Source of the DNA: an uncultured Varibaculum sp. | Lineage (GTDB): Bacteria; Actinomycetota; Actinomycetes; Actinomycetales; Actinomycetaceae | Assembly (NCBI GenBank): GCA_947253735.1 | Contig: CAMYAU010000031.1 | Span: 1 to 14,189, forward strand | DNA: 14,189 bases | Direction of reading: 5' to 3' | Notes under the pieces: model-generated | The model's input: only the letters and a program-made list of their open reading frames with translations | Told to the model about the DNA's origin: nothing | Database searches by the model: none | Made by a program: the position numbers and the translations under genes | In this document: piece after piece, positions 7,706-14,099 of the stretch | How positions within the stretch are numbered: position 1 is the first letter of the stretch | How the letters are laid out: every line of letters starts with the position of its first letter

Positions 7706-8998
7706 TTACGCTATCTGGTTAAGACCCACATACAACGGGAAGCGTTTAATCAAAGCATTTACCCGCTCACGATAGCTGGAGGTATCTACCTGCCCCCGGC
7801 AAGCATCCACCAAAACTCCGGCAATAATCTCCGCTACCTCGGCGAATTCTTTCCTCCCGAAGCCGCGAGTGGCGAGCGCCGGGGTGCCGATACGTAGTCC
7901 GGAACCTACCCGGGGAGGACGAGGATCAAAAGGCACCGTATTGCGGTTAATAGTGATCCCTGCTTCGTGCAGTAAGTCTTCTCCTTGCTGACCGTCCAAG
8001 GGCGAGTTACGCAGATCTACCATCACTAGATGCACATCGGTACCCCCGGTTAACAGGGAAATCCCACATTCGGCTACATCGGCTTGAGTTAGCCGCCTTT
8101 CCAGCATTTTTGCCCCTTCTAGGGTGCGCCTTTGCCGATCTTTAAATTCGTCGCTGCCCGCGATCTTCATGGCGACTGCTTTCGCCGCCACCACATGCAT
8201 CAAGGGGCCACCCTGCTGACCGGGGAAAACCGCGGAATTAATTTTCTTCCCCAGTTCCTTATCGCGCGATAAAATCATGCCCGAGCGCGGCCCGCCTAAA
8301 GTCTTGTGGACAGTGGTAGATACTACATCGGAATAAGGTACCGGATTCGGGTGCAGCCCGGCAGCTACCAGTCCCGCAAAGTGCGCCATATCGGTCCACA
8401 AATAGGCTCCTACCTCGTCCGCGATCTCCCGGAATGCTTTAAAGTCTTCCTGACGGGGATAGGCCGACCAACCAGCAATAATTACTTTCGGGCGGTGCTT
8501 CAATGCTGCATCGCGCACCTGATCCATATCGACCAGGCTGGTCTCTTTATCCACCTGATAGGCAGTGGCGTTATAGAGCAGGCCAGAGAAATTGATTTTC
8601 ATGCCGTGGGTGAGGTGTCCGCCATGATCTAGCGCGAGTCCCATAATGGTGTCCCCCGGTTTAGCCAACGCCGATAGGACAGCTGCATTAGCTTGGGCGC
8701 CCGAATGGGGCTGTACGTTAGCGAACTCGGCAGAAAATACCTCTTTAGCGCGGTCGCGGGCCAGATTTTCGGCCACATCTACCGCTTTGCATCCCCCGTA
8801 GTAGCGGCGCCCCGGGTATCCTTCCGCATATTTATTGGTGAGGACGGATCCTTGTGCCTGCAGCACGGCGCGCGGCACAAAGTTTTCGGAAGCGATCATT
8901 TCCAAAGTGCCGCGCTGGCGCTCTAACTCTTGGTTTAGCACCGATGCTATCTCGGGATCTACTTGTGAAATGGATTGAAGAAGAAGGTTATCTCCCAT
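7706..8998 (-). CDS. glyA: Serine hydroxymethyltransferase
   Basis: This PLP enzyme converts serine plus THF to glycine plus 5,10-methylene-THF in the cytosol and is the main entry of one-carbon units. The 430 residues match bacterial SHMT. Visible are IASENFVPRAVLQAQGS (35-51), YAEGYPGRRYYGG (57-69), NVQPHSGAQAN (94-104), the cofactor-contact segment DMAHFAGLVAAG (203-214), and the PLP lysine Lys232 in VVSTTVHKTLGGPRSG. The lysine loop reads STTVHKTLGGPRSG rather than the more common TTTHKTLRGPRGG, a known variant type that should not abolish activity. The ATG at 8998 has AAGGA at 9006-9010, seven bases upstream. The leader carries a ZTP riboswitch aptamer, so expression should respond to ZTP, the signal of 10-formyl-THF shortage. 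It is the first gene of the block glyA-folD-lipoprotein-xth-membrane protein. Confidence 0.97.
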   Translation of the reverse strand: MGDNLLLQSISQVDPEIASVLNQELERQRGTLEMIASENFVPRAVLQAQGSVLTNKYAEGYPGRRYYGGCKAVDVAENLARDRAKEVFSAEFANVQPHSGAQANAAVLSALAKPGDTIMGLALDHGGHLTHGMKINFSGLLYNATAYQVDKETSLVDMDQVRDAALKHRPKVIIAGWSAYPRQEDFKAFREIADEVGAYLWTDMAHFAGLVAAGLHPNPVPYSDVVSTTVHKTLGGPRSGMILSRDKELGKKINSAVFPGQQGGPLMHVVAAKAVAMKIAGSDEFKDRQRRTLEGAKMLERRLTQADVAECGISLLTGGTDVHLVMVDLRNSPLDGQQGEDLLHEAGITINRNTVPFDPRPPRVGSGLRIGTPALATRGFGRKEFAEVAEIIAGVLVDACRGQVDTSSYRERVNALIKRFPLYVGLNQIA

Positions 8999-9026
8999 TG
9001 ACTTTTCCTTATTTGTAGTGCCAAAT

Positions 9027-9096
9027 CAGCCCAGGCGAGCGACTGCTTGACCACTTGCTCCCCGGTGGTATCCCACCTACGCCAGTCACGGTTACC
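9027..9096 (-). promoter_or_regulatory. ZTP (pfl motif) riboswitch aptamer in the glyA leader
   Basis: Read on the minus strand, the leader shows the conserved parts of the pfl/ZTP class in order. GTGACTGGCG lies at 9089-9080, and the hairpin GGTGG-GATA-CCACC at 9077-9064. GGGGAGC follows at 9063-9057, then a linker. The last part is a stem CAGTC/GGCTG (9045-9041 with 9031-9027) whose loop contains CGCCTG, giving the class hallmark CGCCTGGGC at 9037-9029. GGCG of the first element (9083-9080) can pair with CGCC (9037-9034) to make the known pseudoknot. The outer P1 pairing is present only in imperfect form. A 5-bp hairpin ATTTG/CAAAT (9026-9011) joins the aptamer directly to the AAGGA ribosome site (9010-9006). 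No U-tract terminator lies before glyA, so control of translation start is more likely than termination. In known cases ZTP binding switches expression on. Confidence 0.92.
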
Positions 9097-9119
9097 TCTC
9101 TAGTCTACCGTGACACTGG
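9082..9119. repeat. Inverted repeat over the glyA promoter, possible operator
   Basis: The plus strand has CCAGTCACGGT (9082-9092) and ACCGTGACACTGG (9107-9119). The inner eight bases, GTCACGGT/ACCGTGAC, are perfect and the outer bases match after a two-base insertion. Half-site centres lie 22 bp apart, about two helical turns. The repeat encloses the candidate -10. One arm lies in the promoter spacer, outside the predicted RNA, so the symmetry is more likely to act in DNA than as an RNA hairpin. Confidence 0.45.
9102..9107 (-). promoter_or_regulatory. Candidate -10 element of the glyA operon promoter
   Basis: The minus strand reads TAGACT. With normal spacing the transcript would start at or next to GGTAACCGTG, the first bases of the riboswitch outer stem, which supports the assignment. 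No good -35 match lies 16-19 bases upstream. The element sits in the middle of the inverted repeat at 9082-9119, so a bound regulator there would cover it. Confidence 0.5.
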
Positions 9120-9199
9120 GGACTTTTACCTAAATAATTTTTTAATGAATGCCTGATCCCAAATACTGACTGCCTTTCGGGTGTTTTCCGCTCCTCACC

Positions 9200-9205
9200 T
9201 ATACT
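9200..9205 (+). promoter_or_regulatory. Candidate -10 element of the permease promoter
   Basis: TATACT at 9200-9205 is a close match to the -10 consensus and lies 52 bases before the permease ATG. The -35 region (about 9175-9182, TTTCGGGT) is a poor match. The start point would fall at about 9212, at the edge of the dyad described next. Confidence 0.45.
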
Positions 9206-9211
9206 CCCTAT

Positions 9212-9230
9212 GTGCTCGGATATCGAGTAC
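9212..9230 (+). repeat. Short dyad in the permease leader
   Basis: GTGCTCG (9212-9218) and CGAGTAC (9224-9230) are inverted over a GATAT centre with a single mismatch that would be a G-U pair in RNA. It begins at the predicted transcript start and ends 14 bases before the AGGAGA ribosome site at 9245-9250. It could be an operator or a 5' hairpin. Confidence 0.35.
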
Positions 9231-9257
9231 AAAAGGTAAAACTTAGGAGAAAATCTA

Positions 9258-10730
9258 ATGAGCGAAACTCAAAATCCAACTAGCGGTACCCCGCATCGTG
9301 ATAAATCCGATGAGGGCTACCGCAAGGGGTTAAAGTCTCGCCACATGCGCATGATTGCGCTGGGCGGGGCCATTGGGTCCGGCCTGTTTTATAGCACGTC
9401 TGGACGTATCGCTGACGGGGGAGCCTCAGTCGCTATTGTTTATGCAATCTGCGGCGGGGTGGCCTATATGATGTTGCGCGCCCTCGCTGAACTGAGTCTG
9501 TATCGTCCCTCTTCGGGTGGTTTTATTTCCCATGCCCGCGAGTTTATGGGAGAACGCGGCGCCTTTTTCACTGGTTGGTTTGCCTTTATTACTTATTCTT
9601 CCGCTTTAATGGCTGATATAACTGCGATCGCTAACTATATGCACTATTGGAAGCCATTCCAGGTTGTTCCGTTGTGGGGTTGGGCGTTCATTGCCCTGGC
9701 ATTAATGGTGATCGTGAATCTGGCCAGCGTAAAGTTTTTCGGAGAGTTCGAGTTCTGGTTCGCGATGATTAAAGTCGTGGCGATTATTGTATTCATGATT
9801 TTGGCTGTAGTAGCGATTGTTTTCGGAATTTCATTAACGGTTAAAGGAAATAGCTATACTCCCGGTTTGCACGCAATCACTGAGCATGGAGGGCTATTCC
9901 CCAAGGGCGCATTCACTATGGTGACTTTATCTTTGGGAATCTTGTTCGCCTATGGTGGTTCTGAATACTTAGGTGCGGCTGCTGGCGAGGCGGAAGATCC
10001 ACAAAAGGAAATGCCGCGGGCGGTTAACTCTATGATGTGGCGGATTTTGCTGTTCTACATGGGCTGCATTGTGCTTTTCACTTTGCTTTTGCCTTATAAC
10101 GTATACAACCGTAACGAATCGCCGTTTGTAACTTTCTTTACCGGTATCGGTATTCCCGCTGCTGGTCACATCATGAATCTGGTGGTATTGCTGGCTGCAG
10201 CTAGCGCGATTAATGCGGAACTTTACACCTGTGGTCGCGGCTTGCGTTCGCTGGCGGTATCTGGGTCTGCCCCGCGTTTCTTATCGGGGATGAACCGAAA
10301 TGCAGTTCCCTATGCGGCTATTATCGCTGCTGGAACTATCGGATTAGTGGGGGTAATGGTTAATTTGTTCTACCCCAATGAAGCATTTGACGTTATTGCC
10401 TATATGGCTGGGATTGGGATTTGCTCTATGTGGGGCTCTGTGATGATCTCGAATATTTTATTCGTGCGTCAGTGCCGGATTAAAGGTATCGAGCGGCCTA
10501 AGTTCCACGTCCCCTGGGCGCCCTACACCAACTACGCAGTGCTAGCGATACTAGCCTCGATGATCGTTTTGATGTGGTTTGAGGGCGGACTGGGACCGGC
10601 TGCGATTATTGCGTTTGCCTCGGTGACCGTAGTTTTGGCGCTAGCCTGGTTGGTGGTGCGAAACCACGTTGACCATGACATGTTTACTGCGAACGCTTCT
10701 ACCGAAACTACAGCTCCGGATAATCAGTAG
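9258..10730 (+). CDS. ansP: APC-family amino acid permease, AnsP-like
   Basis: This is a 490-residue proton-coupled amino acid importer of the amino acid transporter (AAT) group, with about twelve membrane helices. The entry motif RHMRMIALGGAIGSGLFYSTSG spans 29-50, with the helix-1 substrate-binding break GAIGSG. EFEFWFAMIKVVAI (163-176), AAGEAEDPQKEMPRAVNS (241-258) and NESPFVTFF (286-294) follow. ITAIANYMHYW, HAITEHGGLFPKG and SGSAPRFLSGMNRNAVPYA agree best with asparagine permease AnsP from what I remember of that family. CycA (alanine/glycine/serine) and GabP are close relatives, so the substrate is not certain. The usual helix-8 SSxNSG is replaced by SAINAE (316-321), which may alter specificity. 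The ATG at 9258 has AGGAGA seven bases upstream. The gene diverges from the riboswitch-controlled glyA and is followed by its own hairpin. Confidence 0.85.
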   Translation: MSETQNPTSGTPHRDKSDEGYRKGLKSRHMRMIALGGAIGSGLFYSTSGRIADGGASVAIVYAICGGVAYMMLRALAELSLYRPSSGGFISHAREFMGERGAFFTGWFAFITYSSALMADITAIANYMHYWKPFQVVPLWGWAFIALALMVIVNLASVKFFGEFEFWFAMIKVVAIIVFMILAVVAIVFGISLTVKGNSYTPGLHAITEHGGLFPKGAFTMVTLSLGILFAYGGSEYLGAAAGEAEDPQKEMPRAVNSMMWRILLFYMGCIVLFTLLLPYNVYNRNESPFVTFFTGIGIPAAGHIMNLVVLLAAASAINAELYTCGRGLRSLAVSGSAPRFLSGMNRNAVPYAAIIAAGTIGLVGVMVNLFYPNEAFDVIAYMAGIGICSMWGSVMISNILFVRQCRIKGIERPKFHVPWAPYTNYAVLAILASMIVLMWFEGGLGPAAIIAFASVTVVLALAWLVVRNHVDHDMFTANASTETTAPDNQ

Positions 10731-10735
10731 AGTTT

Positions 10736-10770
10736 AAGCGCGGGGGAGGGATTTTTCCTCCCCCGCGCTT
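10736..10770. terminator. 14-bp hairpin terminator after the permease
   Basis: AAGCGCGGGGGAGG (10736-10749) pairs perfectly with CCTCCCCCGCGCTT (10757-10770) around GATTTTT. It begins six bases after the permease stop and lies between it and the convergent ligase gene. No U run follows on either strand; it fits the U-independent type and may work both ways. Confidence 0.75.
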
Positions 10771-10802
10771 CTTGGAATCAGAGCACTTGCAGATTCACGT
10801 GC

Positions 10803-12002
10803 TTAGCGGGCGCGGACTTTCCAGCCTTTGACTCCGCTTTGGTGCAGGGATTTGTCTACGAAGTGCCCGGGGTCAAGCGGCTCGCCCGCCTCCATTTCCG
10901 CCATTAGGAAGGCAACTACTGCTTCATAGGAGTTAGTACGTTCAAAGATAGTGCGTTGCCGTTGATAGCCGACACCGAGTTTCACCATCTCTAGGATTGA
11001 CCAAAGTTCTTCCGCGCAATCTAAATCTTCGGCGGCAGGCGTCAGTTCTTCTAACCAAGAAGGTAGAGAGTCGGTAAGTAGGCTTTCTTCTCCTTGCGCG
11101 TCCTCGATCAAGATGGCCTCCATCCCGTAGCGGGCAGCGCGCCACCGGTTCTCGCGTACGAACCAATCCGGCATAACTGGTAATTCCTTACCGGCGTCTA
11201 GCTGCCGGGAAGCCGTCTCTACCAGGGCTTGCGTAAGTGCCGCGCAGGCTGCGACCTCTTTCAAGGTTGAGGAGGCGTCGGCTACTCGCGCTTCGATAGT
11301 GCCAAACTTAGGCGAGGGACGAATATCCCAACGTACCTCATCAAAGGACTCAATCACTCCGGTTTTTAGCATCCCCGAGGTGAAATCTTCCAGCTGTTCC
11401 CAGGTTTCGAATTGGTAGGGCTTGCCGGCAGTGGGTAGCTGTTGGAATACCATCGCCCGGTTATCGCAATACCCAGTGTCGACTCCCGCCCAATAGGGCG
11501 AGGAAGCAAAAAGCGCCTGAATATGCCCGAGTTTGCTGGTCAGATAGTTTTGTATCGGCAAGACCTTTTCGCGATCCTCTACCCCCACATGCACGTGGTT
11601 GCCAAAAAGCAGCATCTGGCGTCCCCAATACTGGGTGCGGTTGACGAGTTCTTCATAGCGTTTACTGTCGGTTACCTGTTGATAACTGGGGTTGGCGAAG
11701 GGGTGAGATCCGGCAGCAGCCAGCTCTACGCGCAAAGCGGAGGTAACCGGGCGTACCAGATTTATTCCTTCTGTTAAATCCATCAGGCAGTCACGCACGG
11801 TGCGGCGAGGTCGGGAGATTACTTCTACCGTATTGAGCAGCATTTCCCGATGCACCAACTGGTTATCCGGGTGGAGGCGCTCTACTTCCTCCATCATTGC
11901 ACTAGCACATTGACGAAGGTCAAAAGAATCTTTATCGATTAGCTGTAGTTCCCATTCGATCCCGATGGTAGAACGGGCCGATTGTGAAAATTTTATGCTC
12001 AT
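10803..12002 (-). CDS. GCS2-family carboxylate-amine ligase (glutamate-cysteine ligase-like)
   Basis: The 399-residue protein belongs to the GCS2/YbdK/EgtA group of ATP-dependent ligases that join the gamma-carboxyl of glutamate to an amine, classically cysteine. Visible are IGIEWELQLID (13-23), the core strand holding the metal-binding glutamates; LLNTVEVIS (55-63); FGNHVHVGVED (133-143), the conserved His-x-His; and WDIRPSPKFGTIEARVAD (225-242), close to the family's DxRPS...TxExRxxD. The active-site pattern is intact. The acceptor cannot be read off: glutathione, ergothioneine (EgtA role) and other gamma-glutamyl amides are all possible. The ATG at 12002 is chosen because CTAGGAGGCCCCTG, with AGGAGG six bases before it, overlaps the stop of the upstream amidotransferase. 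An in-frame upstream start at 12068 would overlap that gene by 56 bases and is less likely. Only 10 nt separate the two genes, so they form one coupled operon. Confidence 0.82.
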   Translation of the reverse strand: MSIKFSQSARSTIGIEWELQLIDKDSFDLRQCASAMMEEVERLHPDNQLVHREMLLNTVEVISRPRRTVRDCLMDLTEGINLVRPVTSALRVELAAAGSHPFANPSYQQVTDSKRYEELVNRTQYWGRQMLLFGNHVHVGVEDREKVLPIQNYLTSKLGHIQALFASSPYWAGVDTGYCDNRAMVFQQLPTAGKPYQFETWEQLEDFTSGMLKTGVIESFDEVRWDIRPSPKFGTIEARVADASSTLKEVAACAALTQALVETASRQLDAGKELPVMPDWFVRENRWRAARYGMEAILIEDAQGEESLLTDSLPSWLEELTPAAEDLDCAEELWSILEMVKLGVGYQRQRTIFERTNSYEAVVAFLMAEMEAGEPLDPGHFVDKSLHQSGVKGWKVRAR

Positions 12003-12012
12003 CAGGGGCCTC

Positions 12013-12768
12013 CTAGCGGCGGTAATGTTCAGTAAAGGCTGATAGTAGCCGGTGCGAGCTGGTGACATCTTGATTCATGCAGCGAGCAATAACCGCCGCG
12101 CGTTCGGCCGCAGCATAATAGGTGTCTCCATATTGGTTGATGCGAATCTGCATTCCCGCAGTAGTTACTTCGGGGTGAAACTGGGTGCCATAAACATTAT
12201 TTTTAAAGCGAAGTAGCTGGTAGTGGCAATGTTTCCCGCTGCCGAGCAAAGTTACTCCCGCGGGAAGTTCCGCCAGGGAATCACCGTGCCCAGTATAGGA
12301 ACGGATTACCGAATCTAGCTGCCCGGTTACCGGGTCGGCCTTACCTTCCGCGCTTAAAGTAATCTCCACAGCCTGCAGGTCTTCCCCAGTGCGGTCAGTC
12401 AAGGTGCCGCCGGAAGCTAGGGTTAACATTTGCATTCCATAGCAGATCCCTAAAGTAGGAAAATCCTGCTCTAACAGGTAATACATTAGGGGCATTAGCT
12501 GGTTATATAGCTGCCGTTGCACGGGGTCTTCGGAGCCGCTTGGTAGTTTTGCTCGAAATGGCGATCCCGAAATAATAACCGCGCTATATCCTCCCGCAAT
12601 ATTCAGGTCATGTAACAGTTCAAGGTCAGTTTCTTCTGGCAGCAGGTGAGGGTGCAGTTCCTGGCCAATCTTTAGTCCGGTGACCTCGGCAATGGTCTGC
12701 AGCTCGTCACGCGCTATTTTTCCGGCGGGACGGCATTGGATAAATAAAAACGGCAGCCTTTCTCGCAT
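12013..12768 (-). CDS. Class I glutamine amidotransferase-like protein, stand-alone
   Basis: A 251-residue single-domain protein of the GuaA/PuuD-type GATase fold. The nucleophile elbow GICYGMQM contains Cys109, and YGTQFHPEVT supplies His198 and Glu200, so the Cys-His-Glu triad is complete. VIISGSPF (65-72) and LASGGTL (117-123) fit the oxyanion and neighbouring loops. No synthetase domain is attached, so it either passes ammonia to a partner or hydrolyses a gamma-glutamyl amide, as PuuD does. It is directly upstream of a gamma-glutamyl-type ligase with a 10-nt gap, which makes that ligase's product or a related amide a candidate substrate (inference). The ATG at 12768 is the earliest start, since an in-frame TAA lies two codons before it. 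It has no clear ribosome site; GGAG is about 20 bases away. The 248-nt gap upstream must hold the operon promoter, but none stands out. Confidence 0.85.
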   Translation of the reverse strand: MRERLPFLFIQCRPAGKIARDELQTIAEVTGLKIGQELHPHLLPEETDLELLHDLNIAGGYSAVIISGSPFRAKLPSGSEDPVQRQLYNQLMPLMYYLLEQDFPTLGICYGMQMLTLASGGTLTDRTGEDLQAVEITLSAEGKADPVTGQLDSVIRSYTGHGDSLAELPAGVTLLGSGKHCHYQLLRFKNNVYGTQFHPEVTTAGMQIRINQYGDTYYAAAERAAVIARCMNQDVTSSHRLLSAFTEHYRR

Positions 12769-12930
12769 GGGTTATAGCTTAAAGGGTATCTCCAGCCCCG
12801 TCTTAGCCAGGGAAGATATTGAGAGCTGATTCTCTATTTATCGGGTGCTATCGGCATAGAGGTCAGGAGGAATAGCAACTACCAAGAATGTGTAACTGTT
12901 GCGTACCTCCGGGAAGTTTGCCCGCAATTC

Positions 12931-12986
12931 TTGCATGTTTTACCAATAGTGAATACGCACTTTTTGCGTGTTTTTCTTGCGCGTTT
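12931..12986 (+). repeat. Three copies of TTGCRYGTTT upstream of the amidotransferase operon
   Basis: TTGCATGTTT (12931-12940), TTGCGTGTTT (12964-12973) and TTGCGCGTTT (12977-12986) are near-identical decamers in the same direction. A partial TTGCGT occurs at 12899. The middle copy also forms part of a small stem ACGCA/TGCGT (12955-12969) followed by TTTTTCTT, which looks like a plus-strand terminator although no plus-strand gene precedes it. The function is unknown; it could be a regulator binding cluster. Confidence 0.35.
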
Positions 12987-13016
12987 ACCATGGGGATCGG
13001 TTTATTCCTACCGCTC

Positions 13017-14099
13017 TCAGCACTCTGAAGGGCTACTCGACGTTCCTTTTACCCAGGTGGGGCTAGGGGCAGTCACAGTTACGGTGTTGCCAGGATTTTC
13101 CGGGTCGGGAAATTGTAGTTCTTGTGCATGCAGGCACAGCTGGGGCTCAATATTCTCCGGCGCATCTGCGGGTAGAACTTCCGGATAAAGGGGATCACCT
13201 ACGAGGGGATACCCAAAATGCGCCAAAGTGGCACGCAGCTGATGAGTAAACCCGGTTTCTGGCTCTAACTGCCACAACAGTTCTTCTTCTGGCACGGCTT
13301 CCTGGTTGCCCGAGTTTGCATACCCTTCTCCCTCCAGCTTTTCTGCATTTTCAGGGAGGGGGAATTTTCCGAGGACGAGGCCGCGGGTGCGGCTTTCGCA
13401 ACGCGTCATCTTCTGCCCAACCGGAGGGTATCCTATCGATACTGTCAGCGAGCCGGTTTCCTTGTACATCGGGAGCTGGAAATCGAAACTCTCCCCCACC
13501 TGGGGAATCACCGCTTCTACCCGGTTGCCACCGCCGCGGGTGCGCGCCAGGTAGGTTTTCTTGACTTGCCGGCGATCAAATAATTGCTGGTAACACGCCC
13601 GATACTGTGGATCTAAGGTGAGTAATAAACAGCCGGTAGTGAGGCGATCTAGACGATGCGCGGCGCTAATCTGATCGTTGCGGAACTGGCGGCGAGCAGT
13701 TACCACCACCGAGCGGGTAACCCAGGAGCCACGGGGAATCGTTGCCAAGCCAGCGGGTTTATTAACTACGATTGCCCCCTCACCCTCCCAAAGTACCTGT
13801 AACTTCGGTAAGGCGGCGCCCTCATCGGGAGCTACTCGATGCAGGTAGTAGCGCTGTCCCTCCGGAAGGTTATTATCCGAGGATAGAGAAATCCCCAAGG
13901 GAGAAACCACATCCCCCGCCGAGAATGCCTTCGCAACAAAATCCGTAATCTCAGCGGTAGATAACGACAATTTACGTTCCAACTGGACCTGCAGCTGCCG
14001 CGCTAAAGTATCTTCACCTTTAGCGGTAAACCCCACCGGATCGATCCCGCCTCGCGCAGGCGGACGCACCCCTGCCCTGCGCTTTCTGCGTCTTCCCAC
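13017..14099 (-). CDS. RluA-family RNA pseudouridine synthase
   Basis: It isomerises specific uridines in rRNA or tRNA to pseudouridine; the target is unknown. The diagnostic motif HRLDRLTTGCLLL holds the catalytic aspartate, about residue 151 of 360. It is preceded by the substrate-pocket strand IVVNKPAGLATIP (110-122) and followed by RRQVKKTYLARTRG and the C-terminal ETGFTHQLRATLAHFGYPLVGDP, cut here as ETGFTHQLRATL and HFGYPLVGDPLYP. An acidic insertion (about PLPENAEKLEGEGYANSG) separates the last two blocks. The frame stays open to the window edge. I place the start at GTG 14099 because the basic tract GRRRKRRAGVRPPARGGIDP begins there, as is usual for actinobacterial relatives; AGGCGGGG lies just before it, and a TTGACG at 14146-14141 could be a promoter element. 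An upstream start beyond 14189 cannot be excluded. The stop is TGA at 13017, and no terminator is evident after it. Confidence 0.87.
   Translation of the reverse strand: MGRRRKRRAGVRPPARGGIDPVGFTAKGEDTLARQLQVQLERKLSLSTAEITDFVAKAFSAGDVVSPLGISLSSDNNLPEGQRYYLHRVAPDEGAALPKLQVLWEGEGAIVVNKPAGLATIPRGSWVTRSVVVTARRQFRNDQISAAHRLDRLTTGCLLLTLDPQYRACYQQLFDRRQVKKTYLARTRGGGNRVEAVIPQVGESFDFQLPMYKETGSLTVSIGYPPVGQKMTRCESRTRGLVLGKFPLPENAEKLEGEGYANSGNQEAVPEEELLWQLEPETGFTHQLRATLAHFGYPLVGDPLYPEVLPADAPENIEPQLCLHAQELQFPDPENPGNTVTVTAPSPTWVKGTSSSPSEC

Noticed and set aside
9082..9119. Reading the dyad as an anti-aptamer RNA hairpin that masks the ZTP core
   Set aside because: The predicted -10 places one arm upstream of the transcript; kept only as a DNA-level repeat unless the start site proves to be further upstream.
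12003..12068. An upstream in-frame start for the carboxylate-amine ligase
   Set aside because: It would overlap the amidotransferase gene by 56 bases and lacks a ribosome site, whereas the ATG at 12002 has AGGAGG six bases away.
12863..12991. A 42-codon ORF on the minus strand in the gap between the pseudouridine synthase and amidotransferase genes
   Set aside because: It has no adequate ribosome site, no recognisable motif, and crosses the decamer repeats; an ORF this short is expected by chance.
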